Translations under genes and position numbers: made by a program
Notes under the pieces: model-generated
Seen by the model: the letters and a program-made list of their open reading frames with translations, nothing else
Database searches by the model: none
Told to the model about the DNA's origin: nothing
Part shown: positions 27,477-37,402 of the stretch, piece after piece
Layout: the number at the start of each line of letters is the position of its first letter
Numbering within the stretch: position 1 is the first letter of the stretch
Source of the DNA: Stenotrophomonas sp. BIGb0135
GTDB taxonomy: Bacteria; Pseudomonadota; Gammaproteobacteria; Xanthomonadales; Xanthomonadaceae
Length of the DNA stretch: 64,000 nt
Reading direction: 5' to 3'
Assembly: GCF_024810105.1 (NCBI RefSeq)
Contig: NZ_JANUDX010000003.1
Coordinates: 248,001 to 312,000 of the forward strand

Positions 27477-28199
27477 ATGAGCATGGGCAAACGTCTGGCC
27501 GCGGAGTTCCTCGGCACGTTCTGGCTGGTCCTTGGCGGCTGCGGCAGCGCCGTGCTGGCGGCCAAGTTCGGCGGTGATGGCAATCCGCTGGGCATCGGTT
27601 TCCTTGGCGTGGCACTGGCCTTCGGCCTGACCGTACTGACCGGCGCCTACGCGTTCGGCCACGTCTCCGGCGCGCACTTCAACCCGGCGGTCAGCGTGGG
27701 CCTGTGGGCCGGCGGCCGCTTCCCCGCCCGCGACCTGCTGCCCTACATCGTCGCCCAGGTGCTGGGCGGACTGCTCGCCGGCGCCATCCTCCTGCAGATT
27801 GCCTCCGGCGCGCCCGGCTTCGCCATCGATGGCAGCCAGGCCGGTGCGTTTGCCAGCAATGGCTACGGCGCGCTCTCGCCCGGCGGCTACAGCGTGGCCG
27901 CCGCGTTCCTGTGCGAAGTGGTGCTCACCGCCGTGTTCCTGGTGGTGATCATGGGCGCCACCCACGGCAAGGCCCCGGCAGGTTTCGCGCCGATCGCCAT
28001 CGGCCTGGCCCTGACCCTGATCCACCTGATCAGCATCCCGGTGACCAACACCTCGGTAAACCCGGCCCGCTCCACCGCCGTGGCCGTCTTTGCCGGCAGT
28101 GGTGCGCTGGGCCAGCTGTGGCTGTTCTGGCTGGCCCCGTTGCTGGGCGGGATGATCGGCGGCATCGCCTACAAGTGGATCGGGGCAGAGCCGCGCTGA
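27477..28199 (+). CDS. aqpZ: Aquaporin Z
   Basis: A 240-residue six-helix water channel of the MIP family. Both pore-lining NPA motifs are present, at 69-71 (HFNPAVS) and 195-197 (SVNPARST). The arginine after the second NPA and the Cys-rich N-terminal segment GGCGSAV match AqpZ rather than glycerol facilitators. The start MSMGKR at 27477 has GGAG eight bases upstream. A second ATG two codons later is also possible. Confidence 0.94.
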   Translation: MSMGKRLAAEFLGTFWLVLGGCGSAVLAAKFGGDGNPLGIGFLGVALAFGLTVLTGAYAFGHVSGAHFNPAVSVGLWAGGRFPARDLLPYIVAQVLGGLLAGAILLQIASGAPGFAIDGSQAGAFASNGYGALSPGGYSVAAAFLCEVVLTAVFLVVIMGATHGKAPAGFAPIAIGLALTLIHLISIPVTNTSVNPARSTAVAVFAGSGALGQLWLFWLAPLLGGMIGGIAYKWIGAEPR

Positions 28200-28430
28200 G
28201 TGTTTCCGGCCGGGGGCCGCCTGGGGCTCCCGGCCACCATTGGGATCACTTGAAACGGTTATTTGTAGATCCAGTCACATTCCGTTAAGGTCAGAATCAC
28301 CGCGTCGTCACTTGGCAGACGGGGGGTTCCGGACGCGCACGGGGATGGCGCACTGTCGGCATGGGTTGTCTGCGGCCACCGGAATCACCTGCCAGGCGAC
28401 CGTGCGGCCATTCCGACCTTGGGGGAACCA

Positions 28431-28892
28431 ATGAACATCCTGCGCGCTGCCCTGTGCCTGAGCCTGTCGTTGTCCGCTGCGGCCGCGTCGGCCCAGTCGC
28501 CGACCGAATGTCCGTCCCTTCCCGCCAGCAGCGGCCTGCAATGGCAGCAGCAGGCGCAAGCCGATTTCCTGCTGTGCAAGGCCACCACCGGCGACGGTCG
28601 CGAGGTGTTGAGCCTGCTGCTCAGCGCGCGCAACCCGGACGTGCCGCTGACCCGGCCACTGCGCCAGGAAAAAGGCGTGTTCGCGGGCGAATCGCTGTAC
28701 TGGTACCAGCCCGACCTGGGCGGCCAGGAGCCCCCGGGCTATGCAAACCGCCGCATCACGGTGGTGAAATTCGACAAGAACCGCTATGCGCAGATCTCGC
28801 TGTACGCCGGCGATGCGCAGGAGCTGGGTTCGCTGCAGACATTGACCCAAGGCATGAACCTGAACCCGACGGCGGTTGCCGCAGGGCGCTGA
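28431..28892 (+). CDS. Exported hypothetical protein, 153 aa
   Basis: Not recognised. It has a clear Sec signal peptide (MNILRAALCLSLSLSAAAASAQ, cut likely after ASA). The mature part contains two Cys (TECPSL and FLLCKAT), probably disulfide-bonded, and several aromatic strands. The start is supported by a GGGGGAA ribosome-binding site immediately upstream. It is separated from aqpZ by about 230 bases and followed by a GTAG-type repeat pair, so it is probably monocistronic. Confidence 0.7.
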   Translation: MNILRAALCLSLSLSAAAASAQSPTECPSLPASSGLQWQQQAQADFLLCKATTGDGREVLSLLLSARNPDVPLTRPLRQEKGVFAGESLYWYQPDLGGQEPPGYANRRITVVKFDKNRYAQISLYAGDAQELGSLQTLTQGMNLNPTAVAAGR

Positions 28893-28949
28893 CGGGGATG
28901 GGGATGACGCCGCCATCCCCGCGCGTCACCCACGGCGTCGACGTCACTG

Positions 28950-29061
28950 GTAGCGCCGAGCGATGCTCGGCGCGTGGCGTCATCCTGCCCGGCGGCTGCC
29001 CTGCGGCTGCCCGCGAGATCGGCACCGGAATGGGAAGCAGCCGAGCATGGCTCGGCTCTAC
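28950..29061. repeat. SMAG-type palindrome pair
   Basis: A GTAG-initiated palindrome (gcgccgagcgatgctcggcgc, from 28950) and an oppositely oriented copy ending in ctac (agccgagcatggctcggct, 29039-29057 plus ctac) face each other across about 65 bases. This is the dimer layout described for Stenotrophomonas GTAG elements. It lies between two convergent genes. Confidence 0.85.
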
Positions 29062-29077
29062 TCCCGTGACGCTGGCG

Positions 29078-29929
29078 TCAGAAGCGGCCTTCCTGGAAAT
29101 CGACGAAGGCCTGCATCAGTTCCTGCCGGGTGTTCATCACGAACGGACCGTGGCGCATCACGGGTTCGCGCAACGGGCGCCCCGCCACCAGGATCAGACG
29201 CGTCCCCTCGGCACCGGCCTGCAGCTGGAGCAACTCGCCCCCGCCCAGCACCGCCAGTTCCTGGCGCGCCACGGGGCGCGCTTCCTCGCCCTGCCCCACT
29301 GTCACCCCGCCTTCGAACACGTAGGCAAACGCGTTGTGCCCCTCGGGCAGCGCGTAGTCCCAGCGCGCGTCTGCGGCCAGGGTGATGTCCAGGTAGACCG
29401 GATCGGTCGCCGGCTGCGCGATCGGCCCGGCCACGTCACCGACCTGGCCCGCAATCACCTTCACCTGCACGCCCGCCGCCGGGGTGGCGACCGGAATGCG
29501 CTCCGGCGCGAATTCCTGGTACTTGGGGTCGGTCATCTTGTCGCGCGCCGGCAGGTTCACCCACAACTGGAAACCGCGCATCTGCCCCGATTCCTGCTCG
29601 GGCATTTCCGAATGCACCAGCCCGCGCCCGGCGGTCATCCACTGCACGCTGCCCGGGGTAAGCAGGCCTTCGTTGCCATGGTTGTCCTTGTGCCGCATGC
29701 GCCCGTCGAGCATGTAGGTGACCGTCTCGAAGCCCCGATGCGGATGGCTCGGGAAGCCGGCGATGTAGTCCTCGGCCCGGTCGGTGCCGAACTCGTCCAG
29801 CAGCAGGAATGGGTCCAGGTCGGGCAGCGACGGGCCACCGATCACCCGGGTCAGGCGCACGCCGGCACCGTCGGAGGTGGCCATGCCACGGATGGTGCGC
29901 TGCACGCGCACGGGGGTTGGGCTGCTCAT
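29078..29929 (-). CDS. Pirin family protein (second of two)
   Basis: A 283-residue pirin-type bicupin. The N-terminal cupin has FPSHPHRGFETVTYM and, later, GRGLVHSEMP, the expected iron ligands. The C-terminal cupin includes YVFEGGVTVGQ. The start MSSPTPVRVQ at 29929 has AGGAG five bases upstream; the open frame continues upstream into a non-coding stretch. It is diverged from the first pirin 1.7 kb away. This copy has the fuller YhhW-like motif set, so the two are old paralogues rather than a recent duplication. Confidence 0.9.
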   Translation of the reverse strand: MSSPTPVRVQRTIRGMATSDGAGVRLTRVIGGPSLPDLDPFLLLDEFGTDRAEDYIAGFPSHPHRGFETVTYMLDGRMRHKDNHGNEGLLTPGSVQWMTAGRGLVHSEMPEQESGQMRGFQLWVNLPARDKMTDPKYQEFAPERIPVATPAAGVQVKVIAGQVGDVAGPIAQPATDPVYLDITLAADARWDYALPEGHNAFAYVFEGGVTVGQGEEARPVARQELAVLGGGELLQLQAGAEGTRLILVAGRPLREPVMRHGPFVMNTRQELMQAFVDFQEGRF

Positions 29930-30192
29930 TTCCACTCCTGCAAGAAGAACACCAGCCAACAAGATGGGCGCACACCGCCCAAGGGCCAATCGCCACGCCC
30001 GCAACCGATTGTTCCAGCCGTGGCGTTCGCAGCCCGTGCAGAGGCCGGCGTGGACGCAGCCGGTGGCCGTGCCGCGGCGTCGATCCCGTTGCGACCTACG
30101 ACCAAAGTACTAGCGGCAAGCACCTGCGTTTGCATTGACCCCGTCGGTGCCAGGGCAGACTCTTACGACGATCTCCAGGGAGACGCAATCTC

Positions 30193-32274
30193 ATGAAAGG
30201 TTTTTCCAAGCTCGGCTGGGCGGTGCTCGCGCTGCTCGGTGCGTTCTGTCTGGGCGTAGTCGCACTACGCCGCGGCGAACACATCAACGCGTTGTGGATC
30301 GTCGTCGCGGCGGTGTCGATCTACCTGATCGCCTACCGTTTCTACAGTCTGTTCATCGCCGACAAGGTGATGCAGCTGGATCCGACCCGGGCCACCCCGG
30401 CGGTACTCAACAACGATGGCCTGGACTACGTCCCGACCAACAAACACGTGCTGTTCGGCCACCATTTCGCCGCCATCGCCGGCGCCGGCCCGCTGGTCGG
30501 CCCGGTGCTCGCCGCACAGATGGGTTACCTGCCCGGCCTGTTGTGGCTGGTCGTCGGCGTGGTGCTGGCCGGCGCGGTGCAGGACTTCATGGTGCTGTTC
30601 ATCTCCAGCCGCCGCAACGGGCGTTCGCTGGGTGACCTGGTCCGCGAGGAAATGGGCCAGGTACCCGGCACCATCGCCTTGTTCGGCGCCTTCCTGATCA
30701 TGATCATCATCCTGGCGGTGTTGGCGATGGTGGTGGTCAAGGCGCTGGCCGAGAGTCCATGGGGCATGTTCACGGTGATCGCGACGATGCCCATCGCGAT
30801 CCTGATGGGCGTGTACATGCGCTACATCCGGCCCGGCAAGATCGGCGAGATCTCGGTGGTGGGGTTGATCCTGCTGCTGGCCGCGATCTGGTTCGGCGGC
30901 AAGGTCGCCGCTGATCCGACCTGGGGCCCGGCCTTCACCTTCACCGGCATCCAGATCACCTGGATGCTGATCGGCTACGGCTTCGTCGCCTCGGTACTGC
31001 CGGTGTGGCTGCTGCTGGCCCCGCGCGACTATCTCTCCACCTTCCTCAAGATCGGCACCATCGTGGCGCTGGCGATCGGCATCCTGATCGTGATGCCGGA
31101 ACTGAAGATGCCGGCGCTGACCCAGTTCGCGGCCAGCGGTGACGGCCCGGTGTGGAAGGGCGGGATGTTCCCGTTCCTGTTCATCACCATCGCCTGCGGC
31201 GCGGTCTCCGGTTTCCACGCGCTGATCGCCTCGGGCACCACGCCCAAGCTGTTGGCCAATGAGCGCCACATGCGCTACATCGGCTACGGCGGCATGCTGA
31301 TGGAATCCTTCGTCGCGGTGATGGCGCTGGTGGCGGCCTCGATCATCGATCCGGGCATCTACTTCGCGATGAACAGCCCGGCATCGGTGATCGGTCCGGA
31401 TGCGGTGTCGGCCGCGCACTACATCTCCACCACCTGGGGCTTTGCGATCACCCCCGAGCAGCTGGAGGCCACGGCGGTGGCGATCGGCGAGCCGACCATC
31501 CTGCACCGTGCCGGCGGCGCGCCGACGCTGGCGGTGGGCATCGCGCAGATCCTGCACCAGGCCATCCCCAGCGGCAGCAACGCGATGATGGCGTTCTGGT
31601 ACCACTTCGCGATCCTGTTCGAAGCGCTGTTCATCCTGACCGCGGTCGACGCCGGTACCCGTGCCGGCCGCTTCATGCTGCAGGACCTGCTGGGCAACTT
31701 CATCCCCGCGCTGAAGAAGACCGAGTCGTGGACGGCCAACATCATCGCCACGGCCGGCTGCGTGGCGCTGTGGGGCTACCTGCTGTACACCGGCGTCAAG
31801 GATCCCTTCGGCGGCATCCAGACCTTGTGGCCGCTGTTCGGCATCTCCAACCAGATGCTGGCCGGTATCGCGCTGATGCTCGGCACGGTGGTGCTGTTCA
31901 AGATGAAGCGCGAGCGCTTTGCCTGGGTGACCGGCGTGCCGGCGGTGTGGCTGCTGATCTGCACCACCTACGCCGGGTTGATCAAGATCTTCGACAAGAA
32001 TCCGGCCCAGGGCTTCCTGGCGCAGGCGCACAAGTTCCAGGACGCGATCGCCACCGGCACCATCACCGCGCCGGCCAAGAGCCTGGACCAGATGCACCAG
32101 ATCGTGGTCAATGCCTACGTCAATACGAGCCTGACGGTGCTGTTCCTGTTCGTGGTGTTCTCGATCCTGTTCTATGCGATCAAGACCATCGTGCAGGCGC
32201 GACGCACCCCGCAGCGCACTGACAAGGAAACCCCGTACGTGGCACTGCAGCCGCACCAGATGGCGGACCTGTGA
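30193..32274 (+). CDS. cstA: Carbon starvation protein CstA (peptide/pyruvate transporter family)
   Basis: A 693-residue inner-membrane protein with many hydrophobic helices. Hallmarks of the CstA family are [23 protein letters not shown] near residue 95 (given in part) and [21 protein letters not shown]. Family members import peptides or pyruvate during carbon limitation. The ribosome-binding region GGGAG lies upstream of ATG 30193. The stop overlaps the ybdD start (TGATG), the usual cstA-ybdD pairing. Confidence 0.94.
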   Translation: MKGFSKLGWAVLALLGAFCLGVVALRRGEHINALWIVVAAVSIYLIAYRFYSLFIADKVMQLDPTRATPAVLNNDGLDYVPTNKHVLFGHHFAAIAGAGPLVGPVLAAQMGYLPGLLWLVVGVVLAGAVQDFMVLFISSRRNGRSLGDLVREEMGQVPGTIALFGAFLIMIIILAVLAMVVVKALAESPWGMFTVIATMPIAILMGVYMRYIRPGKIGEISVVGLILLLAAIWFGGKVAADPTWGPAFTFTGIQITWMLIGYGFVASVLPVWLLLAPRDYLSTFLKIGTIVALAIGILIVMPELKMPALTQFAASGDGPVWKGGMFPFLFITIACGAVSGFHALIASGTTPKLLANERHMRYIGYGGMLMESFVAVMALVAASIIDPGIYFAMNSPASVIGPDAVSAAHYISTTWGFAITPEQLEATAVAIGEPTILHRAGGAPTLAVGIAQILHQAIPSGSNAMMAFWYHFAILFEALFILTAVDAGTRAGRFMLQDLLGNFIPALKKTESWTANIIATAGCVALWGYLLYTGVKDPFGGIQTLWPLFGISNQMLAGIALMLGTVVLFKMKRERFAWVTGVPAVWLLICTTYAGLIKIFDKNPAQGFLAQAHKFQDAIATGTITAPAKSLDQMHQIVVNAYVNTSLTVLFLFVVFSILFYAIKTIVQARRTPQRTDKETPYVALQPHQMADL

Positions 32275-32498
32275 TGAGTACCGAACTGGTTCCCGTTGGG
32301 CAGTACCAGGCGCATCGCCGGTTGTGGCGGCGCCTGGTGCAGACCGCGCGCCTGTGCTGCGGCATTCCCGACTACGACAACTACGTGCGCCATGTGCTGG
32401 AGAACCACCCGGACCGCGTGCCGATGGACTACAAGACCTTCTTCCGCGAGCGCCAGGAGGCGCGCTACGGCGGCAGGAATGGCGGCCGCTGCTGTTGA
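32274..32498 (+). CDS. YbdD/YjiX family small protein
   Basis: A 74-residue DUF466-type protein, almost always encoded directly after CstA/BtsT transporters and thought to assist them. It carries the family segment [20 protein letters not shown] and [17 protein letters not shown], and ends in two cysteines. ATG 32274 shares one base with the cstA stop codon; the preceding GTG is less likely. A terminator follows directly. Confidence 0.93.
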   Translation: MSTELVPVGQYQAHRRLWRRLVQTARLCCGIPDYDNYVRHVLENHPDRVPMDYKTFFRERQEARYGGRNGGRCC

Positions 32499-32522
32499 GC
32501 CGGGCGTGCGACTGAAACAGAC

Positions 32523-32553
32523 AACGGCGGCGCGAAAGCGCCGCCGTTTTTTT
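32523..32553 (+). terminator. Terminator of cstA-ybdD
   Basis: An eleven-base-pair stem (aacggcggcgc / gcgccgccgtt, trimmed at the loop GAA) is followed by six or more T residues, 25 bases after the ybdD stop. Confidence 0.88.
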
Positions 32554-32596
32554 CTGGGCTGCGATGCGATCCGCGCCGACACCGGCCGCGCGCGCA

Positions 32597-33736
32597 TCAC
32601 TCGGTGAGGGTCACCGCCGACAGCGTCACCTTGGCGTCGTTGGCCGCGCCCATGCGATCGGGGTAATTCTCGCCACGGCGCAGCAGGTAGAGGCTGTCCA
32701 GGTAATCGGTATCGTTGGCGAACCACGATGTCGGCATCGCCTTGAGGATGGCCCCGGCAATGTCGGCGACCACCGCGTACTCCGGCACGAACACGCCGAG
32801 CGCGGCCTTGACGCCATCGGTCAGTGCGATCAGCAGCGCCTGGTAGTTGGTATCGCCGTCGTCCTCGAAGAACTGCACGTTGGCTGCATCGAAACGGTAG
32901 TTGCCCCAGATCACCAGCGGCTGCCCAGGCGTGTAGTCGGTGTTGTCGTGATCCAGCCACGGCAGGGTGACCGTCGCCATTTCCGGCTCGGCCGCACCGA
33001 TCTGCAGGCCGGAGACCACCGCGAACACCTCCGCGCCGCCGAGCGCCCAGGGCTCCTGGTCATCGGCCAGGCGGATGCGATCGAGCCGGGTGAGGTCCAG
33101 CGAGGCCGTGCCATCGGCCGCCACGCGGATCCGGTCCGGGGATTGCAGGCCGCGCGCCTGCAGCCCGGCGTTGACCACGGCCATGCCCTCCTGCACCGCC
33201 CTGCGTGTGTCGATGTCGACGATCAGGACCGGGAAGGTGGGGGCGATGCGAGCGTCGAGCACGTGGCTGCGGCCCTGCGCGTCGTATGCGGTCAGCGCGG
33301 TCCAGTGGCGGTCGTCGCCGCGCGGCAACACCGCCACCCACAGCTGCGACGCCGGCAGATCGGCGAGCCTGCGGCCCGCCGGCACATAGGCCCGTACCTG
33401 CAACAGGTCGGCGCCGTCAGCCGGCAGGCCCTTGCGCTGGCGCAACTGGCGGTCCTGCGCGGCCAGCGTCCGCGCGGCCTGGGTGCGGGCGCCGGGGTCG
33501 AAACGCGCCATGACCGCGGACAGGGCAACGCCGCGTTCGGGGCGGTCGGCCAGGGTCCCGGTCACGGCCGTGGCGAAGCCCGGTTGGGCGATGAGCGTGG
33601 CTACCTCACGGGCGCTGGCATCGGTGAGGCCATGGACATCGGCGCGCTCGGCGCGGGTGACCTGGGCAGATGCCGCTGCGCTGGCCAACATGACCAGCGC
33701 GGCGGCGCAGTAGCGGAATAGGGTCTGCGGTTTCAT
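32597..33736 (-). CDS. Exported protein, probably DUF3103 family, 379 aa
   Basis: The start at 33736 gives a signal peptide (MKPQTLFRYCAAALVMLASA, cleavage near ASAQ). The C-terminal third contains IWGNYRFDAANVQFFEDDG and DTNYQALLIALTDG, which I associate with DUF3103, a secreted family of unknown function. That attribution is from memory and tentative. DYTPGQPLVIWG and several DxD runs suggest an extracellular beta-rich, possibly calcium-binding, domain. It converges with ybdD and has no operon partner. Confidence 0.7.
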   Translation of the reverse strand: MKPQTLFRYCAAALVMLASAAASAQVTRAERADVHGLTDASAREVATLIAQPGFATAVTGTLADRPERGVALSAVMARFDPGARTQAARTLAAQDRQLRQRKGLPADGADLLQVRAYVPAGRRLADLPASQLWVAVLPRGDDRHWTALTAYDAQGRSHVLDARIAPTFPVLIVDIDTRRAVQEGMAVVNAGLQARGLQSPDRIRVAADGTASLDLTRLDRIRLADDQEPWALGGAEVFAVVSGLQIGAAEPEMATVTLPWLDHDNTDYTPGQPLVIWGNYRFDAANVQFFEDDGDTNYQALLIALTDGVKAALGVFVPEYAVVADIAGAILKAMPTSWFANDTDYLDSLYLLRRGENYPDRMGAANDAKVTLSAVTLTE

Positions 33737-33916
33737 GCAACATCCTGTCTGGATGCCGATTGCCATCGGCGGTGACTGCCATCCGTGATGCTCCTCAACC
33801 CTACGGCGGCGCATCGACCGCACCTTACGGGGCAATCGCGGCAACGACCGATAACCAATCCACAGTTCAACCGCAGCGCGGGGTTTTCCTGCGGAACGTG
33901 CGAATCCCCGAACGGA

Positions 33917-35167
33917 TCAGGCCCCGGCCATCCATTTCAGGATCAGGCCGGTGACGTAGGCCAGGCCGGTGCCGGTGGCATAGCCGACGGTGCCCAGCAG
34001 CACGCCAACCGGCGCCAGGCTGGGATGGAACGCAGCGGCCACGACCGGTGCCGAGGCGGCCGCGCCGATGTTGCCCTGCGAGCCGATGGCGAAGAAGAAC
34101 AGCGGCGCGCGCAGCAGCTTGGCGGCGATCCACAGCACCAGGATGTGGGTGAGCATCCAGATCGCGCCGAGCGCGAACAGCCACGGGCGATCCAGCAGCG
34201 AGAGCAGGTCCATCTGCATGCCGATGCAGGCGATCAGGAAATACAGGAACACCGTGCCCAGCCGCGAGGCCCCGGCCGATTCGAGCCGGCGCGCACGGGT
34301 GAAGCTGAGGCCCAGGCCCAGTGCCGTGGACAGCAGCACCACCCAGACGAATGCGCTGTCCAGGCTGAACTGGCTGGCCCAACTGACGTTGGCCTTGAAC
34401 CAGCCGCTCAGCGGCGCGGCGATGGCATGCGCCAGGCCGACGCCCCCCAGCGCAACGCCGACGATCACCATCAGGTCGGTCAGGGTGGGAATCCGGGCGT
34501 TCTGCGCCTCGTAAGCCGAAATCCGCGCCTTCATTTCATCGATGGCGCGGGTGTCGGCACCGTTGCGGGTATCGATCTGCTGGGCGCGGTTGGCCAGGAA
34601 CAGCAGCACGGCCATCCACAGGCTGGCGCACGCCACGTCGACCACCGCGAACTGCCCGAAGGTGGTGGCGTCGGTGCCGAACACTTCGCGCATCGCCACC
34701 ATGTTGGCACCGCCACCGATCCAGCTGCCGGCCAGTGCGGCCATGCCGGCCCAGGTGTCGCCGGCCACGGTTTCCGGGTGGATCCAGGACATCAGCTGGA
34801 ACGACACCACCGCGCCAAGCATGATGCCCAGCGTACCGACGCAGAACATGATCAGCAGCTTGGGACCGAGCTTGATGACGCCCTTGAGGTCGATCGACAG
34901 GGTCAGCAGCACCAGCGCGGCAGGCAGCAGCACGTCGCGTGCGATCGGGTTGTACAGCGCGGTGTTGTGGCCATCGATGAGGCCGGTGGTGTTGTAGATG
35001 GCCGGGATGAAGTAGCACAGCAGCAGCGCTGGCACCCAGGCGAAGATCTTCTTCAGCAGCGGCGTCGGGCCACTGGCGGCCCAGAAAATCACCGCAAGCG
35101 TGGCCGCGATGAGGCCAAGTCCGACGATGTCGCTGCTGATCAGGGCGGTACTGGTTTCGGTCGGCAT
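33917..35167 (-). CDS. DUF819 family integral membrane protein
   Basis: A 416-residue polytopic membrane protein of the DUF819 (YjcL-like) family, with about ten hydrophobic helices. The conserved GSWIGGGANMVAMREVFG segment lies near residue 150, and AIGSQGNIGAAASAPVVAA near residue 370. Transport is likely but no substrate is established. The start MPTETSTALISS at 35167 has GAGG upstream. A charged cytoplasmic loop at about 195-225 may be a coiled coil. It is preceded by the terminator of the histidine-kinase gene, so it needs its own promoter. Confidence 0.85.
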   Translation of the reverse strand: MPTETSTALISSDIVGLGLIAATLAVIFWAASGPTPLLKKIFAWVPALLLCYFIPAIYNTTGLIDGHNTALYNPIARDVLLPAALVLLTLSIDLKGVIKLGPKLLIMFCVGTLGIMLGAVVSFQLMSWIHPETVAGDTWAGMAALAGSWIGGGANMVAMREVFGTDATTFGQFAVVDVACASLWMAVLLFLANRAQQIDTRNGADTRAIDEMKARISAYEAQNARIPTLTDLMVIVGVALGGVGLAHAIAAPLSGWFKANVSWASQFSLDSAFVWVVLLSTALGLGLSFTRARRLESAGASRLGTVFLYFLIACIGMQMDLLSLLDRPWLFALGAIWMLTHILVLWIAAKLLRAPLFFFAIGSQGNIGAAASAPVVAAAFHPSLAPVGVLLGTVGYATGTGLAYVTGLILKWMAGA

Positions 35168-35191
35168 CTTGCCATCCTCTGTCGATCGAAG

Positions 35192-35218
35192 AAAAAAAAG
35201 CGCCGCATAAAGCGGCGC
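35192..35218 (-). terminator. Terminator of the two-component operon
   Basis: The stem gcgccgc / gcggcgc with loop ATAAA is followed on the minus strand by a run of eight T. It lies 60 bases after the histidine-kinase stop codon, inside the leader of the DUF819 gene. Confidence 0.85.
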
Positions 35219-35277
35219 GATCCAGAGGTTAACATCATCTTCACGCTGCGCCACCCTGCGCTGCAGCGCGCGCCGCG

Positions 35278-36585
35278 CTACGTCGCCGCAGGCCTGCCGC
35301 CGGGCAGCGATGCGCCCAGGTCCAGGATGACGCGGGTGCCACGCGGCGCGCAGGGTTCGATCTGCAGCGCCCAACCGAGGTGATCGCAGAGCTTGGCGAT
35401 GAGCTCCAGGCCGATGCCGCCCTGCTCGTTGCGATCGCCGCGCGCCATCCGCGCATGCACCGCGGCGATCTCCTCCGGGCTCATGCCGTGGCCGGGGTCC
35501 TGCAGCGTGACCACGGCCGCGGCCGACAACTGGATGTGGATGGTGCCGCGGCCGCTGTTCTCGATCGCATTGCGCAGCAGGTTGCCGATGGCTGCCTGCA
35601 CCACGCCCAGCGGCGCGAAGATCTCCACCGGTGCCAGCCCGTCCACCTCGATGCGCAGGTCCTTGTCGCCCATCAGGTGGCGGTGGTCCTCGATGATGTC
35701 CGGCACCAGCTGCTGCAGCGCGATGCGCTCGCCGAGCGCGACCAGGCGTGCCGGATCGCGCGCCAGCACCAGCAGCAGCTGGATCAGCTGCTCCACGCCC
35801 TGCGCGGTGCGATGCACGCGCTGCATCTGTACCCGCGCGCGGTCCGGCAGGGCGGGCTGGCCCAACGCCAGTTCGGCCGCGCCGGTGATCACCGCGATCG
35901 GGGTGCGCAGCTCATGGCTGGTGGTGGTGATGAAGGCGCGCTCGCGTTCGACGAACTGCTCGTTGCGGGCCAGGTAATCGTTGACCGCGTCGGCGATCAC
36001 ATACAACTCCGAACTGCCGCGCGGGTCCACCACCACCCGCTGCCCCGGCACCCCGGGCTTGAGGTGGTCGATGCGCGTGGCCAGCGAGCTGAGCGGACGC
36101 ACCAGCCGGCTGACACCGAACGACGCCATCAGCACGGTCACGATGATCATCACCACGCCGGCAAGCATCACCCAGCGCGTGGCGAATTCCTCCAGTTCGT
36201 GGAAATCGTTGATATCCAGCACCAGCGCCAGCCGGCCCAGGCTCCCGGTATCGCGGACCATGACCGCACTCGCGCGATCGTTGACCAGCACGCCGTCGTG
36301 CAGCCCGGGATGCAGCGTGCGCAGGCTCTCGGGAACGCCGGCGCTGCCGTCGATGGTGAACAGCCGCAGCGTGTCCGAGTCCTGCCAGCGGTAATGCGGT
36401 TCGTGCTCGATGTGGTTGACGATGCTGTCCAGCTCGGAATTGAGCAGTGCGCGCCAGGCCGAATGCTCGGCGTGTTCGTGCACGTAGTTGCCGACGCTGA
36501 AGACGGCGATCGAGATCATCGCCAGGTACGCCAGCAGCCACCACACCAGGCGGCGATGCAGGGGCGCGGGCTTACGCGGTTTCAT
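35278..36585 (-). CDS. Sensor histidine kinase (lipid A island)
   Basis: A 435-residue membrane kinase. There are two transmembrane segments (about 14-33 and 139-157) around a periplasmic sensor of some 105 residues, followed by a HAMP-like region. The DHp box is TTSHELRTPIAVITG with phospho-accepting H224. The ATPase has N-box NLLRNAIENS, G1 DPGHGM and G2 GGIGLELI. It overlaps the response regulator by 14 bases. The periplasmic region contains several His and Glu residues (HEHAEH, HIEHEPHY), which would fit metal or cation sensing as in ColS/PhoQ/PmrB-type sensors. That role is inferred. Confidence 0.9.
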   Translation of the reverse strand: MKPRKPAPLHRRLVWWLLAYLAMISIAVFSVGNYVHEHAEHSAWRALLNSELDSIVNHIEHEPHYRWQDSDTLRLFTIDGSAGVPESLRTLHPGLHDGVLVNDRASAVMVRDTGSLGRLALVLDINDFHELEEFATRWVMLAGVVMIIVTVLMASFGVSRLVRPLSSLATRIDHLKPGVPGQRVVVDPRGSSELYVIADAVNDYLARNEQFVERERAFITTTSHELRTPIAVITGAAELALGQPALPDRARVQMQRVHRTAQGVEQLIQLLLVLARDPARLVALGERIALQQLVPDIIEDHRHLMGDKDLRIEVDGLAPVEIFAPLGVVQAAIGNLLRNAIENSGRGTIHIQLSAAAVVTLQDPGHGMSPEEIAAVHARMARGDRNEQGGIGLELIAKLCDHLGWALQIEPCAPRGTRVILDLGASLPGGRPAAT

Positions 36586-37273
36586 TGCTGGCGTCCGTGC
36601 CGACCAGGCCCAGCCGGTAGCCCACGCGCGGCAGGGTGTGGATCAACTTCTGCGCGGAGGCGCCGTCCACGCTGCGACGCAGCTCGTACACATGCGAACG
36701 CAGCAGGTCGCCATCCGGCGGCTCATCCCCCCACAAGGCGAACTCCAGCTGCTGCCGGGTCACCGCGGCGGGGCTGGCGCGCATCAGCACTTCCAGCAGC
36801 TTGCGGCAGGCCGGGTACAGGTGCAGCACCTTGCCGTCGCGATAGGCGTCCAGCGTGGCCAGGTCCAGCTTGAGATCGGCCACTTCCAGCACTTTGCGCG
36901 GATTGCGCCCATGCGCGCGGACCATCAGCGCCTCCAGGCGCACTTCCAGCTCGGGCAGCGCGAACGGCTTGGTCAGGTAGTCGTCGGCGCCGGCGCGGAA
37001 GCCGGCGATCTTGTCGGGCAGCTCATCGCGCGCGGTGAGCATGATCACCGGCACTTCCGAACCATGTTCGGCGCGCAGCCGGCGCAACACTTCCGGCCCC
37101 TCCATGCGCGGCAGCATCCAGTCCAGGATGACCGCGTCGTAGGCGTGGCTCACCGCCAGGTGCAGGCCGGTGACGCCGTCCGGCGCGACGTCCAGCACGT
37201 GGCCCAGCGATTCGAAGTAGTCGAACAGGTTGGCGACGAGCTGGCGGTTGTCTTCAATGACAAGGAGCCGCAT
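36572..37273 (-). CDS. OmpR-family response regulator (lipid A island)
   Basis: A 233-residue response regulator with a receiver domain (acidic pair E7 D8, phospho-acceptor D51 in VILDWMLP, conserved KPF) and a C-terminal winged-helix OmpR domain ending HTLPRVGYRLGLVG. It is encoded just upstream of, and overlaps, the sensor kinase. The divergent gene is an ArnT-like transferase 130 bases away. This makes regulation of the lipid A genes likely, by analogy with ColR/PmrA systems. No binding site was identified. Confidence 0.92.
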   Translation of the reverse strand: MRLLVIEDNRQLVANLFDYFESLGHVLDVAPDGVTGLHLAVSHAYDAVILDWMLPRMEGPEVLRRLRAEHGSEVPVIMLTARDELPDKIAGFRAGADDYLTKPFALPELEVRLEALMVRAHGRNPRKVLEVADLKLDLATLDAYRDGKVLHLYPACRKLLEVLMRASPAAVTRQQLEFALWGDEPPDGDLLRSHVYELRRSVDGASAQKLIHTLPRVGYRLGLVGTDASNETA

Positions 37274-37402
37274 GGCAGACTCTCGTGGACGGATCGGCGC
37301 ATGGTAGCCCGATCCATGTCGGAATCCGGTCGCAATGGGCCGTTCCGACGCTTTTCCTACGCTGTCGGGGAGACAGTGGCGGTTTTGCCGAAGAGCCCTG
37401 AC

